DNA of 64,000 nt, taken from positions 1,054,001 to 1,118,000 of the forward strand of contig NC_016609.1 in the NCBI RefSeq assembly GCF_000246855.1, read 5' to 3'. This document shows positions 62,772 to 64,000 of the stretch, in pieces; position 1 is the stretch's first letter, and every line of letters begins with the position of its first letter. Source of the DNA: Niastella koreensis GR20-10 (GTDB lineage: Bacteria > Bacteroidota > Bacteroidia > Chitinophagales > Chitinophagaceae). Both the position numbers and the translations under genes were made by a program. The notes under the pieces are model-generated. The model was not told the origin of the DNA. It did not search any database and was given only the letters and a program-made list of their open reading frames with translations.

Positions 62772-63662
62772 ATGAGAATGCGCATGGGGTTAGTAGCCAT
62801 AGTACTGGGGACGATCATTTCTTCCTGCGAAAAAACGATCAACTTCAAGCCCAACGAAACGGAGCCTGAACTGGTTGTGGAAGCGTCTATTGAAAATGGT
62901 AAAGGGCCGGTTGTTGTTTTGTCGCAAAGCCTTAATTATTTCAACCAGATCAGTACCGAATTACTCGCCAATTCTTTCGTGCACAATGCCGAGATCACCA
63001 TTTCAAACGGCACTAAAACCCACCGGTTAAAAGAGATCAAAGTGCCGGTAACAGGCGGTTACACCCTGTATTATTATACCACCGATTCCTCCAATTTAAG
63101 CACCGCCATTACCGGTGAGTTTGGAAAACAATACTCACTCAGTGTAAAAACCGATGCAAGAGAATATACGGCCACTACTACCATTCCCCTACTGGCTAAA
63201 AAAATTGACTCCCTTTGGTGGGTACAGGCGCCCAATAATCCCAATACCAAAAAAGTAATTGTGATGGGCCGGTTTGTTGACCCGCCGGGGCTTGGCAATT
63301 ATACCCGCTATTACACCTCGGTAGACGGCTGGCCGTTTTTGCCCGGGTTAAACTCGGTATATGACGATCAGCTGACCGATGGCACTACGTATGATATGCA
63401 GGTGGAGCAGGGGGTAGACCGGAACAAACAATACAACCTGGAGAATTATGCCTTTTTCGAGCACGGCGATTCCGTGGCGGTAAAGTATTGCAATATAGAT
63501 AAAGCCACTTTCGACTTCTGGCGAACCATGGAATACAGTTATACCAATATCGGCAACCCGTTTGCCTCGCCCAGCAAAGTTATCAGCAACATCCAGGGCG
63601 GCGGTTTGGGCTATTTCGGCGGATATGCGGTGCAATACAAGTCTATTGTTATTCCTCAATAG
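62772..63662 (+). CDS. DUF4249 lipoprotein
   Basis: A 296-residue protein from ATG 62772; a TTG at 62751 is an alternative. It has a lipobox (GTIISSCEK, Cys at about 19) and the DUF4249 pattern: PELVVEASIENGKGPVVVLSQSL, FVHNAEITISNG, GKQYSLSVKTDAREYTATTTIP, and the C-terminal YSYTNIGNPFASPSKVISNIQGG. DUF4249 proteins usually sit beside a TonB-dependent receptor that would be upstream or downstream; none is visible here. Its role may be as a surface partner of such a receptor. It is followed by hairpin and TCAAC repeat elements. Confidence 0.9.
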   Translation: MRMRMGLVAIVLGTIISSCEKTINFKPNETEPELVVEASIENGKGPVVVLSQSLNYFNQISTELLANSFVHNAEITISNGTKTHRLKEIKVPVTGGYTLYYYTTDSSNLSTAITGEFGKQYSLSVKTDAREYTATTTIPLLAKKIDSLWWVQAPNNPNTKKVIVMGRFVDPPGLGNYTRYYTSVDGWPFLPGLNSVYDDQLTDGTTYDMQVEQGVDRNKQYNLENYAFFEHGDSVAVKYCNIDKATFDFWRTMEYSYTNIGNPFASPSKVISNIQGGGLGYFGGYAVQYKSIVIPQ

Positions 63663-63670
63663 GGACCTCC

Positions 63671-63710
63671 GGCCCCCTCCCGGCCTTCCGCCAGCTGGCG
63701 GAGAGGAGTC
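63671..63710 (+). repeat. GC-rich hairpin repeat (copy 2 of 2)
   Basis: GGCCCCCTCCCGGCCTTCCG followed by CCAGCTGGCGGAG forms a hairpin. It is homologous to the reverse complement of 47006-47042, and the similarity extends into the right flank (AACCTCACGA). Confidence 0.75.
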
Positions 63711-63744
63711 TGGTAACCTCACGACAAAACTTAACCTCTCCATT

Positions 63745-63855
63745 TTCTTACTTCCTATTTCTTACTTAGTTCTTCCTCTATCAACCCTATCAACATTATC
63801 AACCTTTTTCGTCCCTGTCAACTCGTCAACAAGTTAGCAGGTCAACCTGTTACTT
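63745..63855 (+). repeat. TTCTTAC heptamers followed by TCAAC 9-base and 8-base tracts
   Basis: TTCTTAC, TTCCTAT, TTCTTAC, TTAGTTC, TTCCTCT have a 7-base period (63745-63779). TCAAC then occurs at 63781, 63790 and 63799 (9-base period), followed by CTTTTTC. TCAAC recurs at 63818, 63826 and 63842 with TTAGC at 63834 (8-base period). It has the same order as at 39565-39650. Confidence 0.85.
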
Positions 63856-63938
63856 GTAAAATAAGTGCCTTTGGTTAAGCTTATTAACCCGTTATCCAGA
63901 CCCCTGCGTCTTTATAACTTTCGTAACTCATTTTCAGT

Positions 63939-63946
63939 TAAATTTG
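63939..63946 (+). promoter_or_regulatory. Candidate -7 box near the window end
   Basis: TAAATTTG matches TAnnTTTG, 37 bases before the ATG at 63984. Confidence 0.4.
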
Positions 63947-63983
63947 TCAACTTTTCTTTAGAATAAGAGAGAATTATAGCATT

Positions 63984-64000
63984 ATGGAAAGTGAAAAAAT
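63984..64000 (+). CDS. Partial gene start at the window edge
   Basis: ATG at 63984 reads MESEK up to the edge, with a -7-like box 37 bases upstream. Too little is present to name a product. Confidence 0.35.

Overview
The window looks like a chromosomal segment of a Bacteroidota member, most likely family Chitinophagaceae (Niastella/Chitinophaga-like). The evidence is three proteins with T9SS-type C-terminal sorting domains, a DUF4249 lipoprotein, an OMP_b-brl_3-type receptor, a short primary sigma factor without region 1.1, -7 boxes of the TAnnTTTG type with little Shine-Dalgarno, and a cytochrome b/flavoprotein/iron-sulfur succinate dehydrogenase. No rRNA, tRNA, CRISPR array, IS element or phage was seen.

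Region 1 (1-7.5 kb) holds the most striking gene set. Six tandem, paralogous 66-70 residue peptides share a leader ending in a double glycine and a six-cysteine, Asn/Gly-rich core. They are transcribed toward the left edge, where the first 19 codons of a gene resembling a Bacteroidota radical SAM/SPASM peptide maturase are visible. An OMP_b-brl_3-type outer-membrane protein lies upstream on the same strand, followed by a divergent NarL-type response regulator and a LytS/LytTR two-component pair. I read this as a RiPP locus related in logic to the 'GG-Bacteroidales' radical SAM systems, cut by the window edge.

Region 2 (7.5-30 kb) is accessory. It has a BluB-like nitroreductase, AraC regulators paired with SDR or quinone-type reductases, a truncated SRPBCC gene, a secreted lyase-like protein with ricin-type lectin and T9SS tag, a chimeric-looking 7TM protein, a lipoprotein/799-residue secreted pair, two M43 metalloproteases with different T9SS tags, and a compact DoxX/DUF2071/methyltransferase operon.

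Region 3 (30-64 kb) is mostly housekeeping: ModF-like ABC protein, topoisomerase IV ParE and ParC with DUF1835 and DUF4260 genes between them, SmpB, AccD, succinate dehydrogenase, an ABC-F ATPase, HolA, RibF, PurM, a DeoR regulator, a BlaI plus M56-amidase-TonB fusion pair, and the primary sigma factor.

Region 3 also carries a second unusual signal. Many gene ends and some gene starts have degenerate tandem tracts with an exact 7, 8 or 9 bp period. These fall into a few recurring families (AAAGC, GAAC, GGCAnAn, TAATnnnn, TCAAC). Three copies share a conserved 20-base core in the same orientation relative to the upstream gene, several tracts run through stop codons, and one is inserted in frame inside ribF. 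I saw none in the left 30 kb.
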